This document shows positions 46,663-59,259 of a stretch of 64,000 bases of DNA, piece by piece. A program made the position numbers and the translations under genes. The notes under the pieces were generated by a model. It was not told the DNA's origin and made no database searches. It saw only the letters and a program-made list of their open reading frames with translations. The stretch is from positions 497,649 to 561,648 of the forward strand of contig NW_021167085.1 in the NCBI RefSeq assembly GCF_003711515.1, read 5' to 3'. The stretch comes from Sodiomyces alkalinus F11 (lineage: Eukaryota; Ascomycota; Sordariomycetes; Glomerellales; Plectosphaerellaceae). How positions within the stretch are numbered: the first letter of the stretch is position 1; each line of letters begins with the position of its first letter.

Positions 46663-49098
46663 TCACATCTGAAAAGGGGGCACGCCGCTCCCCCACGACG
46701 AGCCGCCGGCCCCCCCGGCAGCGGCGCCACCGGCGGAAGCCGCACCACCCCCCGCCCCCCAAGCCTGCGGCATGCCCTGCAGGAAATCCATGTTGGCCAT
46801 GACGAAACGCGCATCGTCTTTATCGAACCCGTTCACGTTCAGTGCCCCATTGCCGTCGGCGTTGGCGTTGCCGCCGCTAAAGTCGGGGCCAAACAGCACC
46901 CCCGGGTCGGGCGAGTAAACGAACCCCGCGGTCGTCCCGCCGCCGCCGCCGCCGCCCCCGCCGCCCCCGCCGCTTTCGAGACCGAAGCCGAGGCCGAGGC
47001 TGGAGGCCAGCTCTTCCATGGAGAGGTACTCTGTGAACTGGGACATGGGGAGGGGGGCGACGAAGGGGTCCGTGTTGAACGGGACGCTGGCTGCTGCTGC
47101 TGCTGCTGCCCCGGACGCCTGCATGAACGACTGCTGTGGCGTCGGTCGCGGTGGCGGTGGCGCTTGGTGGCGGGGATTCAGACCCCATAGGACGTTATGA
47201 TTGCTACCGTGTGTACTGGAACTGGCATTGTTATCGTTGCTGTTGCTTTGCGACGGTGGTCGTAGTGCGGACCTGCGGTCATTGGTTGCAATCTCGGAAA
47301 GGAGATGAAGCGGCGTATTGGCGCTGAGATTTCCCGTTTGCGCTTGCGTTTGCGCTTGTGTTTGCGTTTGCGTCTGCTGCTGTGAAGACGGAGGTATGAA
47401 CGGCCTTGGATCTCCCGAGGCGGCCGGCTCCTTCGATCCCGAGGGGACCGACGACGGATCGTCCTCCGGGCAAACACTATCCAGCTTGAAGAGGCAAAGG
47501 CCGCCATCCCCGGCCTTCGGCCGCTGGGAGTGATATCCCCTGAGCATAGCGATGATCATGAGAAATTTGGCGGCGGGTCGGCTCTTGTCCTCGGCAGCCA
47601 CGGCGCGGAACTTGTCGAGCACGGCGTCCATGTAATAGTCGACGCGGATGTCGTCCTTGTTGATGATGGTCGCCAGGCCCGTTCCAGGGGTCGTCACGGC
47701 GGAGTAGATCCGCAGGAGGACCACGAGGGTGTAGGCAACACGGGTGAAGTTGAAGACGGGCAGGCAGCGGATGGTGGCGACGTCCATGCCCAGGAAGGTC
47801 TCGATGATGGTATTGATGGCCGTAAGACAGGCAGAGAAGAAGTTGACCTGGAAGCTGGTCAAGGCCTGCGCGTCTGGGAGGCCCGGGGGCCGCTGGGTGG
47901 CGGTGTTCGTAGAGCCAGACGGAGGCGAGGGCGTGGTCGAATCGTGGCAAGGGTCTGGGTTGATGCAAATTTCGTGGAGATGCAAGGAGACGATTCCAAA
48001 GGCGATTTTGAGGGTCGCTTTTTGAGCGGAGAGGTTAGATTCCGGCCAAAGTAAAGTGGCCGCCCAGCCAGGCCGATGGCAAAAGGAGGAGGACTACTGA
48101 AATGGGGACGACAGGGGAGAAACTCACGCTGTAGTATCTCCTTGGGTACGGACTGAAAATACGACTCCAGATCGTTTTCCAGTTTACGGAGAGAGAACAG
48201 AATCCTCGGTTCGTTGAAGTTGATCGTCTGCTCGGCATCCTCGAGGTTGAGCTGCAGCGCGATATCCTCCGCCAGGCGATGAGTGCGCACCATGGCGCAG
48301 AGAAACCGGTCGGTAGGCGCCGCATCGGGCGACGTCTCCAGCATGTCCACGCACTCGGAGGTAAACCGGGTCCACCGCAGCAGTATGGGCCGCTGCGTCG
48401 CGACGGCAACATGCATGGAGAGGAGGTAGCACCCAAGCCACGCCCTGCGGGCCTCCAGGGACGTCGGGTCGGGCATGAGACTCCGCCTGTAGGGGCTCTT
48501 ACGCAGCGCGTACACGCCCAGCGGCAGATACCTACGACCGGGCGTCCTGCGGCCCAGGCCAATGTCGATGGCCATGACGCCGGCCATGTGCACGAGCTGG
48601 TAGAACTTGAGCTCCTCGAAGTGCTCGGGCGGGATGTACCAGATGACAGTAACGTGCAGGGCCTGCACGATTTCGAGGCTCTTCTCGCCCGCGATGATGA
48701 TCTTCTGCGCCAGGATCTGCATCAGTTCCCGGCAGAGCTGGCGCTGCAGGCACGGCGTCTCCCCCGAGGCCGCCGTCACGATGGCCAGGAAGAGCAGCGG
48801 TTTGGTCCTCCTGAGGTCGGTTACCGACAAAGTCGGGGGGAACACGACGGCCGGCAGGTGCTTCACCATGCGCGTGGTATAGCGTGTAAAGAGCTCAGTG
48901 GCCTTTTCCATAGCCAAGATGCCCTTGGTTATGACGTCTTCGTATTCGCTGTCCATCCGTATCGGTGGTGGGGGACGAGGCTCAGGATCGACGGATGTCT
49001 CGTCTCGCTCTGATAGCTTCCTCTTCTGGCCGGCGCGATATGGCGGCGTGTCGCATGGAGGGTGGTCGCACGTCTCTCCGGTCGTATTTTCGTTTATT

Positions 49099-49133
<35 letters not shown>

Positions 49134-49189
49134 GNNNNNNNNNNNNNNNNNNNNNNNNNNNNNNNNNNNNNNNNNNNNNNNNNNNNNNN

Positions 49190-49224
<35 letters not shown>

Positions 49225-49938
49225 GGTGGCGGTGGTGTTTTCGTTCGTGTCATCTCCCACAATATCAGGCCCAGGCCGCAAAGACTGCTTAACGGGTGTT
49301 TGACCTTCGACATTCCTCCAACCACCGCCAGGGTAAGACGCCGTATCCCCCCCGGCTACGGGCTGATGCATCTCGGGGCCAGCTCCTCCACTCGTCCTGA
49401 CATGTAAGCTCGCCGTCAACGCATCGATCTTCTTCTCAAGCTCCGCAACCCGACTATCCGTCTTCTTCTGCCTCTTCCTCGTCGGCACCGTGACGATGCA
49501 GTTGCGCTTCGCCTTCCTGCAGCGCGCACACGGACCTTGACCTTCCGGATCGGAAACATCAGGTACGCATCGCACTTTCAGACCGCGACATGACTCGCAG
49601 GCCCGAGGTCGTCTCGCGTCTTCCGCCCCTCCCGGAGATGCGTGGAGTTGTTGGCCGTTTGCTGCCTTGTCGTCGTGGGAGTCGCCTTGATCCTCGTCAG
49701 CTTGGCCGGGTTTTACCGACATTCCTTCGACGGCGGCTCCTTCTTGAGGAGCAAGTGTGGCAGAGATGGTCGCGGGGCCATCTGCGGCATCGGCCGGCTC
49801 GGCAGCATCGGAGACGACGGGAGGACGGGAAGAAGATGGTGCTTTCGGCTGCTTCTGCTGCTCTTCTGATTCTGCTGCAACTAGGATTGGATAGGGAGCT
49901 CGCAACGCTGGATCGACTACGGCTTCATCTTGATTCAT
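46663..49938 (-). CDS. Zn2Cys6 transcription factor (interrupted by an assembly gap)
   Basis: Fungal binuclear-cluster DNA-binding regulator. I start it at 49938 (MNQDEAVVDPALR) because upstream codons look like leader; an in-frame ATG at 50094 would add 52 residues. The cluster is at about residues 114-147: ACESCRGLKVRC, then GPCARCRKAKRNC, spacing C-x2-C-x6-C-x12-C-x2-C-x6-C. A basic linker (TRKRQKKTD) and a short coiled coil (SRVAELEKKIDALTASLH) follow. Next comes a polyasparagine tract running into 55 undetermined bases. Past the gap is a middle homology region (LLFLAIVTAASGETPCLQRQ, YQLVHMAGVMAIDIGLG, RRAWLGCYLLSMHVAVATQR). The last exon begins at 48017 after a 110-nt intron (48018-48127). 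Its tail is low-complexity, with TQTQAQ, polyglycine and Ala/Gly runs. The two halves are in different frames only if the gap really is 55 bases. Confidence 0.88.
49100..49225. repeat. TTG/CAA trinucleotide repeat spanning the gap
   Basis: At least ten TTG units on each side of the undetermined bases. On the coding (minus) strand it reads AAC, encoding asparagine. Confidence 0.9.
49135..49189. other. Assembly gap (55 N)
   Basis: Undetermined bases inside the CAA repeat. The number is probably an estimate, because a multiple of three would put both halves of the gene in one frame. Confidence 0.95.
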
Positions 49939-50771
49939 GTTGTCGACGAAACCGTGAAGGGAATCGGAGGCATCGGCCAGGTCGAGGGTTTCGCGGGATG
50001 TCGGAAGGACGGAAGGACGGAAGGACGGAGATGCGGCGAGAGAAATCGCCGACAACGCTGCGTCATTAGTTATACGTACTCTGGTACCGGTCATCCGATA
50101 CTCCCGACGCCCGATTTTGCTTAGTCAGCTTTAGTCGGGTTGACTTCATGACCGTAACCTCGCATCCAAATCTCAAATCCTGATACCTTATACCTTATAG
50201 ACAGGAATATATCCGTATGCATTCACTCCCATTCCTGGCCCATTCTAAGACCAACAGAAACACACAAGATCGGTTAAACATCGATTAACCACCTCGATGC
50301 CGTCTCCACTTTCAGCTACCTCTAGTAGTGTACAATCTCAGTCGCCTCGTCCATTAACAAAAGCCTCCTCCCGTGTAATTACCCGCCAAAGCTCATATGC
50401 GCATTCTTTGCACCCGAACCAAGAGGCAGGCCAGTTCTCAAAGAAAAAGAAAAAAAGAAAAAAATCCCCCTCCCACCCAAACCCAGAATTATGCGCACAA
50501 TGGTCCATCCAAAAATCATAAGTACAACTATGTGTTCGTTCATTCGCGTAACCCGATGACATGTACTAAAAATCCTAACCCTGGAACCTATCCCGCAGGT
50601 GTCGTCGGTTCTCGAGGTGTGCCATCTCCCACCTTGAATATTGGGTATCTCGCGAGACGACGTGAAAAGAAAGACGAAAAAAAAAATAGAACAAGAATAC
50701 TTCCCAAAACAAAAAAACCCCCAGAGAGAAGAAAAGTTTATGAGAAAAGTCCAGCAAAGGAAACAAACCCG
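49939..50771. other. Intergenic, transcription factor promoter and RhoGAP 3' side
   Basis: Holds the leader and promoter of the Zn2Cys6 gene (including a 49997-50030 run of GGAAGGAC units) and the 3' region of the RhoGAP gene, with A-rich tracts at 50440-50465. No further gene. Confidence 0.6.
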
Positions 50772-53700
50772 CTAGTATCGCGTCTCCTCCCGCAACCGGC
50801 TTCGCGAGCCCTGGTTCGGATGACTCGCCGCAAGCATGCCGACACCGTACATGGCGCTCTCACGCCGCTTAGTGTTCTTATAGCCAGACTCGTATGACGG
50901 CGCGCCGCCGCCGTTCGAGCCGTCTTGGTAGCCCGAAGGGTAGATAGGCTGGTCATACCCGGCTGGCGCGTTTCGAGACCCCCCGTGGTAGCCCGACGGG
51001 TCGTAGCCGGCCGAACTACCACCTCCGCCCGGGCCATGATTCGCGTATTGCTGCGGCTCGTATGATATGCCGCGGTGCATCGAAAAGTTCTGCGACGGCG
51101 TCGGCGACGCCCGCGCCGCGTTCATATGCTGCAGCAGAGGCGGCGTCACTCCCCCGGCCCTGCCCTGTCCGGTGACCGACTCCAGCAGCCGCTGACGGTG
51201 GGGCGACTGGCTCTGTCCCGAAGTCCCGGGCCGTTGCGGATCATACGGCCTCCCTGGGGCGGGCAGGATTGGCGACGGCGCTTCGTATGTCGACACCGAC
51301 TCGCCCGACCCGGACGGGAGCTCGTACTCCTCGGGCGGAACACCAAAAATCGGCTCGTAGTTCTGCAGGAACATGGCGAAGACGGGTGCCGGGATGTTCA
51401 GCGTCGGCGAGAAGACGATCCCCACGTTCCGTACCGTCATCTTGTTGATGTCCGCGTTGTTGATGATCTTGATCAAGAATGCGATGAGATACTTGAGCAA
51501 TGTGGCGTTTGCCAGCGGGAGCCTCTGCACGAGATCGCTGAGCGCACTAATCTTCTCTCTCCGGTCCGTCATTTCCGTCACCGTCAAAAAGTCCATGTGC
51601 AGATCCCGCGTCAGGATCGTCGTCGGCAGTTCGCGCAAGTACAGCTTGAGGAGAGACGCCACCGCGTGGATGTCGTAGTACATCTCGTCCGTGACCAGGT
51701 TGATGTCGCCCTCCGTATTGAACCGCTCTTTGAGCTGCTTAATCACCACGTTCGATCCGCTGAGCCGGAAAATCCCTTCCTCCAGACTGGCATTATTGGC
51801 GTCCAGATACTGGATGCAGCGGTAGACCACCGAAGGGAGCGGCACAGCCACGTCCTGCGGCGCGTTGTATCGGACAGCTTCCGCTAGTTGTGCCCCGAAC
51901 ACTTGACGAACCGGGCCGTGATAACCGCCCTGCGGAGGAGTCGACGACGCGCTACCCTCGTGCCCGAACAGCGTATCCTGACCGTCAGCCGAGGACCTTG
52001 TCGTAGCAGTAGTAGCAGTAGTAGCACTAGTCTTCGGTCCGAACCCGAAGAAACTCCTCTTCCGTTGTTTCTTCTCTTCGTAACTTGGCACAGATAACCC
52101 AATTTTGTTGCCCCACGCCGCCGAGTCGGAGATCACCTGCATATCCTTCGGGCCCGAAATCACAATAGGAGAATGCGGCATGTCCGAGTTATCCGGCATG
52201 CCAGATGACGTCTTGGGACGCGCACTCTGCGGCAAGTCGCCCTGTGCTGTTGCATCGTACCGGACACCAATTAGGCCATCAGAACCCGAGGGCTGGTGGC
52301 TGCCACCCTGATTTCCCTTGCCCTTCTTCTTCTTCGCGCCCGTTGGTTCAGATCCTTCCGAATTTTGACGGTCGTGAGCGGGCCCGGGGGCATCTTCTTC
52401 TCCGGGTTCCCGGTAATCGATCCACTTCAGAAGGGCTTCCACCCAACGGTCTCGCTCGGTGTCGCTCTCGGCACAAAGGACGTGCTTGAGGTAGCTGCTC
52501 GAGTCTTTCTTCTTTGGTTCCAAGATGAGGAAGGCGTGACGGTACTGGTTATCGAAGTCTTCCGTGCTCGGCGCGCCGGGCCCTGGTGGCTGGTTTTCGT
52601 TGTTCTGCGACTGCTTGCCGATCTGTGCGTGAGGCAACTTGATCGTGCCGAGATGTGCGCCCCCGGGTGCCTCGAAGTATCTCAGCCGCGGGCCGTCGAG
52701 CACAAAGAACCGAGCCTTCCAGCCGCCAAAGTTCTTCCCCCGCTTCGTCAGGTAGCCGCTTCGGAAGGGTCGGCCACCAGGTCCGACTCTGGCAGTCGGC
52801 GAATCTGCCCCGACTTCGGGACGACCCTCTTCGTCGGCATTCGGGGGGACCACGTTGGTCGACAGATATTTGCAAAACTCCAAGGCCGTTGAGAGGTCGA
52901 GGGGTGTCTCTAGAAGTTCTTCGAGGTACCGGTCGAGAGCCTGTCTGCGGGCATCCAGCTTGGCCGGTGCATGGCCGGTGAACAGAGCCCGGTCCGGTGC
53001 TTTCGTGGTGAAAGAAGGACATTGCTTCAGTTTCTGGTCCAGCTTGCTGAGCGACGCCAAGTCCTTTTCAACTCGCCACAATTCTCCCCGGTCGGCTCGG
53101 GAGAAGACGGCGAGCGTGAAGACAGGGTCCTCCTCCAGCTGCGTCAAAGACAGGACGCTAGCCCGTGAAGGCTTCATGCGAGATGACGCTACCCTCACTT
53201 GGATCGATGGGATGGCGTTGGGGGGCAGGAGCAGATCCGGGTACTCTTCCGTCACGAACCCCTTGAATATTTTGTGGCGTGCCGGGGGATCGCCCTGGCT
53301 CGACCCATCGGCCGGAGGGGCAAGCCTCGAACTCTCTGCACCTTCGCTCCCTCCCTGAGGCGGCAAAACTAGCGGCGTTCCAGGCGGAAGAGGGATCGGC
53401 TGCCGAGGGGGCCTAGGCGAAAGGGGGCCATTCGCGTGAAGGCTGGTGGCACGGGGAGACAGAGGAGGGGAGGCCACTCTCGGACCACCTCCTGGCCGGG
53501 GGCTCAGCGGCAGTCCAGGAGTCAGGGGTTGGCCCAGTTTGGGCGCCCCTAGCCGGTCACCGTTCAAAACGCCAGCTAGAGAGGCGGCGCCGTTCTGGTA
53601 GGTCGCAAACTGCTGCGGGAATTGTCTCGGGCTGGCCGGCAGAGCCAGAGCCTCCGCCGGCAGCTGGGGAGCCTCTGCCACTGTGGGTGTTCCCTTTTGG

Positions 53701-56054
53701 CTCTGCGATTTGCTCTTCTTCGACAGGCTCCGCATCTCTGTCTCTTTCTTGGCCGAGACTTTTCGTGCCCGTTCATCCTCTTCTCTTGTTCGTCGTCTGC
53801 CCCGCCTGTCGTCCAGAATCTCATCCACCTCCAGGATGTCGTCAAAGTCAGAATCAGTGTCTCCCTCTTCGGGCGTAGGGGTCTTGCTCTTGTGGAGTTG
53901 CAAGGGTGCGGGAGGTGGTTTCCGTGGCGGCGGGTTGGGGAACTGGGCGATGTCTTTGTCGGGCTTGGGCGTCGCTTCGGTAGCTGCAAGGGCAGGAGGC
54001 GCTACAGGAGGCTTGGGAGGTGGTCCCTTGGGCGGCTGGCTGGGCAAGCTCCTTGATGGCGGGAGCGACAAGTTGATCGGTAGTTCTCGGATCTGGCGCT
54101 CCTTTTCTTCGTGGCGAGCGGCATCCGCGGCATTCTCCTCCGCCTCGTGGTCAAACTTGTCGTAGGCGTGTTCTTGGGGCTTTGGCATCATGTGAGAGGG
54201 ATCCAGCATATCGCCCACGGCCGAGGGCGGGCCGTTGTCGATTCGATCTGCGGGTGGTGTAATGGGATAGGGAGCCATGGCCATGTCGATGGGCGAATGC
54301 TTCTGGCTGTCCAATTCCAAGCTGGGAGAGTCGGGTGCGACGTGCCGGTCGTCAGGGCCTGATATGTCGACCTTGGGGATGGGCCTACCCAAAACAGGTT
54401 CGGATGTTGCGGGTTTTGGTTGGGACTCTGCGGCCTTGGCCATCTGTGGCACGGCTATCACTTCTTTGAGCTTCTTGCGGTACTTCTCCTTGTCCTTTAG
54501 GGCCCTTTCCAAGTCTTTGTTCAGTCCCAGGATCATGGCCCGCTGCTTATCGACCAACCGCCAGAGCTGTGAGTTTTGCTGAGACTGGGACTGTTTTTCC
54601 TTGAGCAAATATTGTATGACTGCCTCGGGGCTGCCCGCCGTCTTAATCAAGCTAGCGATGTCGGGCATCTCGACCTGGCTTGACTGAGAGCCCTTCCGGT
54701 AGTTGGAGCTGCTCGTGGCAGCAGATATGGAGGAGTCGATCGACGAGTTGCGGGGAGCACCGGTCCCAGGCTCTCCCCGGGTGGCAGGTGTAGGGCCCGC
54801 CATATTGGGCACGGTCTGTGATTTTGGCAAGCCTTTCGTAGGCGCTGGGGTTGCGACGGCGTCGGATACGGCTCGGCCACCATTCGTGGGAGGGTGATTC
54901 GCGATTGATCTACTATGGCATTAAGGAGGGAAAGGGAAAGATTGTCAGCTCGCGGGATCCGGCAGAAGAATGGAGATCGTAAGCCATAGGAGACTAACCG
55001 CGAGGCTCCGGCCTCAGGAGTAGAGGTAGAGACGGCCGAGGTATTGCTCTGGTAGAAAGTCTTTTCAGCGGCAAGAAGCTCGTCCAACTTTTCTCTCGGG
55101 GAACGAGGCCCCTCTCCGGAGTAGGTCGGGGATTGAGGAATCGATCGGCCGGAATGATGCGGCGTAGTGGCAGGGGAAATATCGGATCGGCTAGACAATG
55201 TCGGGCTGGCAGGCGACACAGCAGCCGCTAATGAGAGGGGGCTGGGTATCGGTCTCCGAGTGGCTCTGCGGGAATGGTGGGAGAGTAAATCAGCGGAGTG
55301 ATACCAAGGTAGCGAGACGAATCGCGTAGTACAAGTGCTGACGGCAAAAGCGAGGGGATTGGGGTGCCGAGGAACAAGAGCTCGTTGAAGACGGAAAAGG
55401 GAAGGGCTTTTGTTTGGTCTTTCCCCTCTCGCACAAGTCGATTCACGGGGAGTCCTCAAAGAAAATAAAACGACAAGGAAAATAATAAACCACCGCCCGA
55501 GATTTCGATTTCTCTCCCCAGCAGCCTCGGCTGAGAGAGAGAAGGCTGAAGGCAAAAGAAAAGATAAGACTGGGCGGGTGATGAAGGGCGTCAATGGACG
55601 GGGGAGAGAGAAGGATACAGAGGCAAGTCACGAAAGGTGACTCCTGCTCACGCGCAAAACTCGCACACACTCCACATGCCTCCTCGTCGCTTTTCGCCCC
55701 AGCCCAGTAGGGGAGAAGTGACAGCAGCAACTCTGGGGAAGGAACGGACGTGAAGCGAAGGAAGACCGGGGAGTGGTGAGAAGATGGGTACGATGCATGC
55801 CAGGGCAGGACAGGGGCAGGGCGGAGAAGAGCAGAGCAGAAGGGCAGGGTACAGGCAAAGTGGGCGATTGTGACGCACCTTGGGGATGGCAGCGAGCCTG
55901 CGCTGGGAAGAGTTGAAGCGTGTATCAAGCGAATGGTAGACGGAGTTTCGTCGAGCAGTGGTGAGGACGGGGTTGAAGGAGATGAAGGAAGCGAAGATTG
56001 ACGGCCGGGGTGGGTGGCACGGCCGTGGGCGCTCTGGGGCGCATGCTGTGACAT
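50772..56054 (-). CDS. BEM3: PX-PH-RhoGAP protein, Bem3-like
   Basis: Rho/Cdc42 GTPase-activating protein linked to polarised growth and septation; it should act at the plasma membrane. Exons are 55879-56054, 54999-55265 and 50772-54912, giving about 1527 residues. The N-terminal 250 residues are Ser/Pro-rich. A coiled coil lies at about 255-300 (QLWRLVDKQRAMILGLNKDL ERALKDKEK). A long Pro-rich linker follows. The PX-like domain is at about 695-835 (FKGFVTEEYPDLLLPPNAIP, AKLDARRQALDRYLEELLET). The PH domain is at 862-980 (SGYLTKRGKNFGGWKARFFV LDGPRLRYFEA). The RhoGAP domain is at about 1152-1335, with the arginine finger in GIFRLSGS and FSPTLNIPAPVFAMF. The tail is Gly/Tyr-rich. Domain order and length match yeast Bem3. 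Intron 1 (613 nt) is long for this genome, so the first exon is less certain than the rest. Confidence 0.93.
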
Positions 56055-56503
56055 TGTCCCCAAAGCAGGGGCCTCGGGACGGGGACGGCGATTGATAGTG
56101 TAGCGTAATACTGGTGGTAATTATTACCTACCTTAGGTACTCCTCTTCGTCCCCGTACGAGTTACAGGGCTCAGTGGTCGCAAGACGGGGCAGTTGCAGT
56201 TGGGCTTCTTCAAAAGGTCGTCCCAAGGTGTCACCGGGGTCTGTGTGTTGCGTGGAGAACGTCGCTTGGCCTACTACCAACGAAGGCAGGAGAAGGTCCG
56301 GATATAACACGGACCAAAGGGATTTCGGGAGTTTTTGGCTACCCCCGATTGACGACGCATAGAGTATACGGAGCACGTACGTACTGCGTAAGGTATCATT
56401 AACGTGAGGGAAAGAAGAGCGTGAATCGAAACTGATGGTTGTCTTTTCCTTCCAGGGGGGGGGAAGAGCCGTGCTTTGTCCGAGGCGGAGACACCGGGCA
56501 ATG

Positions 56504-56525
56504 GTAGGTACCTTAAGGTACCTAC
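56504..56525. repeat. Perfect 22-bp palindrome centred on TACCTTAAGGTA
   Basis: Eleven-base arms (GTAGGTACCTT and its inverse complement) with no spacer. A second, looser inverted repeat of GTACCTAAGTAC type follows within 40 bases. Confidence 0.9.
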
Positions 56526-56598
56526 TGTACGAATACCTCATACGAGGTACCTAAGTACCTACAGTACCTAATTATTAGTTCACCCCTTTGCAATTTTC

Positions 56599-56641
56599 GG
56601 GCTCGGGGGCTGGGGGGTTCAGATTTTGGGGGGTTGGGGGG
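56599..56641 (+). other. G-quadruplex-type sequence
   Basis: Five G runs of 3, 5, 6, 6 and 6 bases separated by loops of 3, 2, 10 and 2 bases. It lies about 545 bases upstream of the RhoGAP start, on the strand opposite to its transcript. Confidence 0.75.
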
Positions 56642-59228
56642 AAAGCGAGCAACCGTCCGTCCACGAATTGACAAAGAGAACCGCAAGGAACGGTATAAAC
56701 CCTCAGAAACAATTAGTTCTTACATAATTACTTGGACATGCCTTTCCCTAGCGTGTCCTTCATCGATTTAATAAAAGTTCCTTAGAGGTCCAGTTCGGAG
56801 ACTGGTTACTGATTACATCGAGATAACGCGGGCGAAAAGGATAAATACAGGTAGGCACCTTACCTTAATTAGGGGACGATCTAGATTTAGGAGTCGCCTT
56901 TCACGATTGCTGGGAGAGGGTTCACCACGATGTATGTTGCACCTTTACTACGGTAGCATCCAATAGGAGCGTATGGTCATCAGCCTGTATCTTTGGGCAT
57001 ATATAGGACGAGCTGCGCTGCAAATACCATTATCATCGTCAACCTACCATACCTTACTCATAAGGCAACTGAACAAGCCAGCCACGTGTACGTATAAGAA
57101 GCGAGTACGCCATGCGTTGCCTTAAAAAACGGTGCTAAAACTGCTGTGGCTGCTTGTTTCCAGACCACATCCTCTCGACGTGTTCTGCGCCAAACAAGAG
57201 CCGAGAACGAGAGCCCGACGAAAAGAATGCCACACATCAACAGCGACGCCCTCTTCGTGAAGTACGAGCGAGTACCTTGGGTACCCAGGCAGGTAGCCTG
57301 TCTCGCGTTTGCATACGTTGTATGTTCTATGTCCGGCTCGCCGAAGTATTCGTACAAACGGTAGATGACCAAGAGTGTATGTACCTGTACGAAGCTAGCA
57401 TCAACTCGGCATCCCCGTCTTTCCCCTTGAAACCCCGCCATATTACCATGAATTACGAAGTACGTGTAGTGTACAGAGGGTACCGTAGATATCACCACAC
57501 TTGGCCGATCCGTACGCGAACGTCATCTCGATAAACATCTCGGTCAACCCAATGCGTGAGTTGGGAACGCATCCAGAGTGCAACCACACCTTACCTGAGT
57601 ATCCGTCCCTACCTGACCACTCCAAAGTACGTGTTCATACGTTGTACGAAGTAGGCTCTGTGACCCACAATCCCCTGTGCAATTAATCGAATGCGACCCC
57701 GAAGAGAGCCTAGCTTCGTGCCAATGTGCCAATCGTTCAGCACAGACGGCAGTTCGAAAAGGGCAGGCACCGTAACCCGCCCCCGGGTCTGTAAACCCTT
57801 TGAACCCCCCAAGGGCCGAAGGATGTTCGTGAAGTGTCAAGTGATTATTACGAAGTACGAGAAAAAGGACGGAAGGCTGACGAGGTACTGGACAACGAAT
57901 GGCAGAACGGCACCATGTATATGGACTGTTCGGACCATCGTCGCCTCCAGCGATATGTACTTCGTAATTACCACCCAACTCCCCTGTGGCTTTCGGATGG
58001 GCTTTGCTGGTCATCGCTTGCATCGTCGAAGCCGCCTCATCTATCCCATGGGACTTACCTAACCCCGATGGTCCTCCAAATAGCACCCACTAGTGATATT
58101 ATTCATATGTATCCTGCAGGAGGTTGCATATGTTCCTGCAGCCAGTGTTCTCCAAAGCAAGGAATCGACGTGATGCTGTTCTTCCAGGCACTGCGAGTCC
58201 TTGCATGCGGCATGCTGCTTGGGTATCTGAATAAACTGTAGGAAGCCGGTATTCGGCAGGCTATGGACGGATCGCAGATAGGTACTATACATACATACCG
58301 AGAACAGGCATATCTCTGTCCAAGAAAGAAAAAAAAAAAAAGGAAAAAAAAGAAGGAAAGAAAAGCCTAGTTGTGGCGGCAAACAGCCCCCTGACCTCAT
58401 ACCCGGTCGAAGATCCATGTTATTCCCATGCCATCCGCACGTAATTACGTCTTCCATATTGTTCGCCGTTGTCGACAGTTTGGGTCCCAACGGTGTTTTT
58501 TTGTCCCACCGTGGCTTTGAACCCAAGACCCAGACCTTCGGGAGAAACGCCCTCTCATCTTTGGCGTCTTTGTCCTCTGCTGGTATTCAAAGACGATCAA
58601 ACTTAATGCAGGGGGGAAAAGCCCCTTCTACTTCGGAATTGACTGATTCCCCTTCGCTATCCTTTCAGTTCAATCGTACGGAGTGCCTCGTGGTTCAGTC
58701 GGCCTTACCGAAAGAACTTCGCGGCCGACGGCCTCGACTAAGGAGCAAACACAAACACACACAAAAAAAGAATAATAATGATAAAAAGAAAGAAAGAAAG
58801 AAAATCGGGCGGTCCAATCTCCTTGGACGATCTGGCAAAGATCTGGACGACCAATAGGGACCACATGCCTCGCCCCTTCCCCCTGTTCAGATGATTCAGG
58901 GGTCGCCAACCTCCATCTCAGCCTTTTCCCCCCTCTGTTTTCAAGCAGAAGGCGGTGTGACGGAGTCCGCCAACTCTGGGACCAGATCGCGTCCGTTCAG
59001 ATGACTTTCTGACCCCTTGACCACACCCCTGAAAGATGGTGGTCCGAGCGGGCCGCCCATTATGACCCACCCGTCTCGAAAGAATCTCATCTCCATCTCT
59101 TCGATCAACAGCCTATGAACATCACCCCCGAGTCCATCCACAAATCTGGGACACGCAGCCTGAAAGGACGACAGCAAGAAACCAGCTGGCAGTCAGGGAC
59201 CTTCTTTCAACGTACTCGTTCCTCGCTC

Positions 59229-59230
<2 letters not shown>

Positions 59231-59258
<28 letters not shown>
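59231..59258. repeat. GT microsatellite (14 units)
   Basis: Uninterrupted GT dinucleotides. Confidence 0.95.

Positions 59259-59259
<1 letters not shown>

Noticed and set aside
57544..58086. 180-codon minus-strand open frame
   Set aside because: Overlapped by open frames on the other strand; no conserved motif, poor composition, and dotted with the intergenic GTAC words.
58505..58535. B-box-like GGGTTCAAAGCC on the minus strand
   Set aside because: Flanking bases do not form a T stem or the rest of a tRNA.
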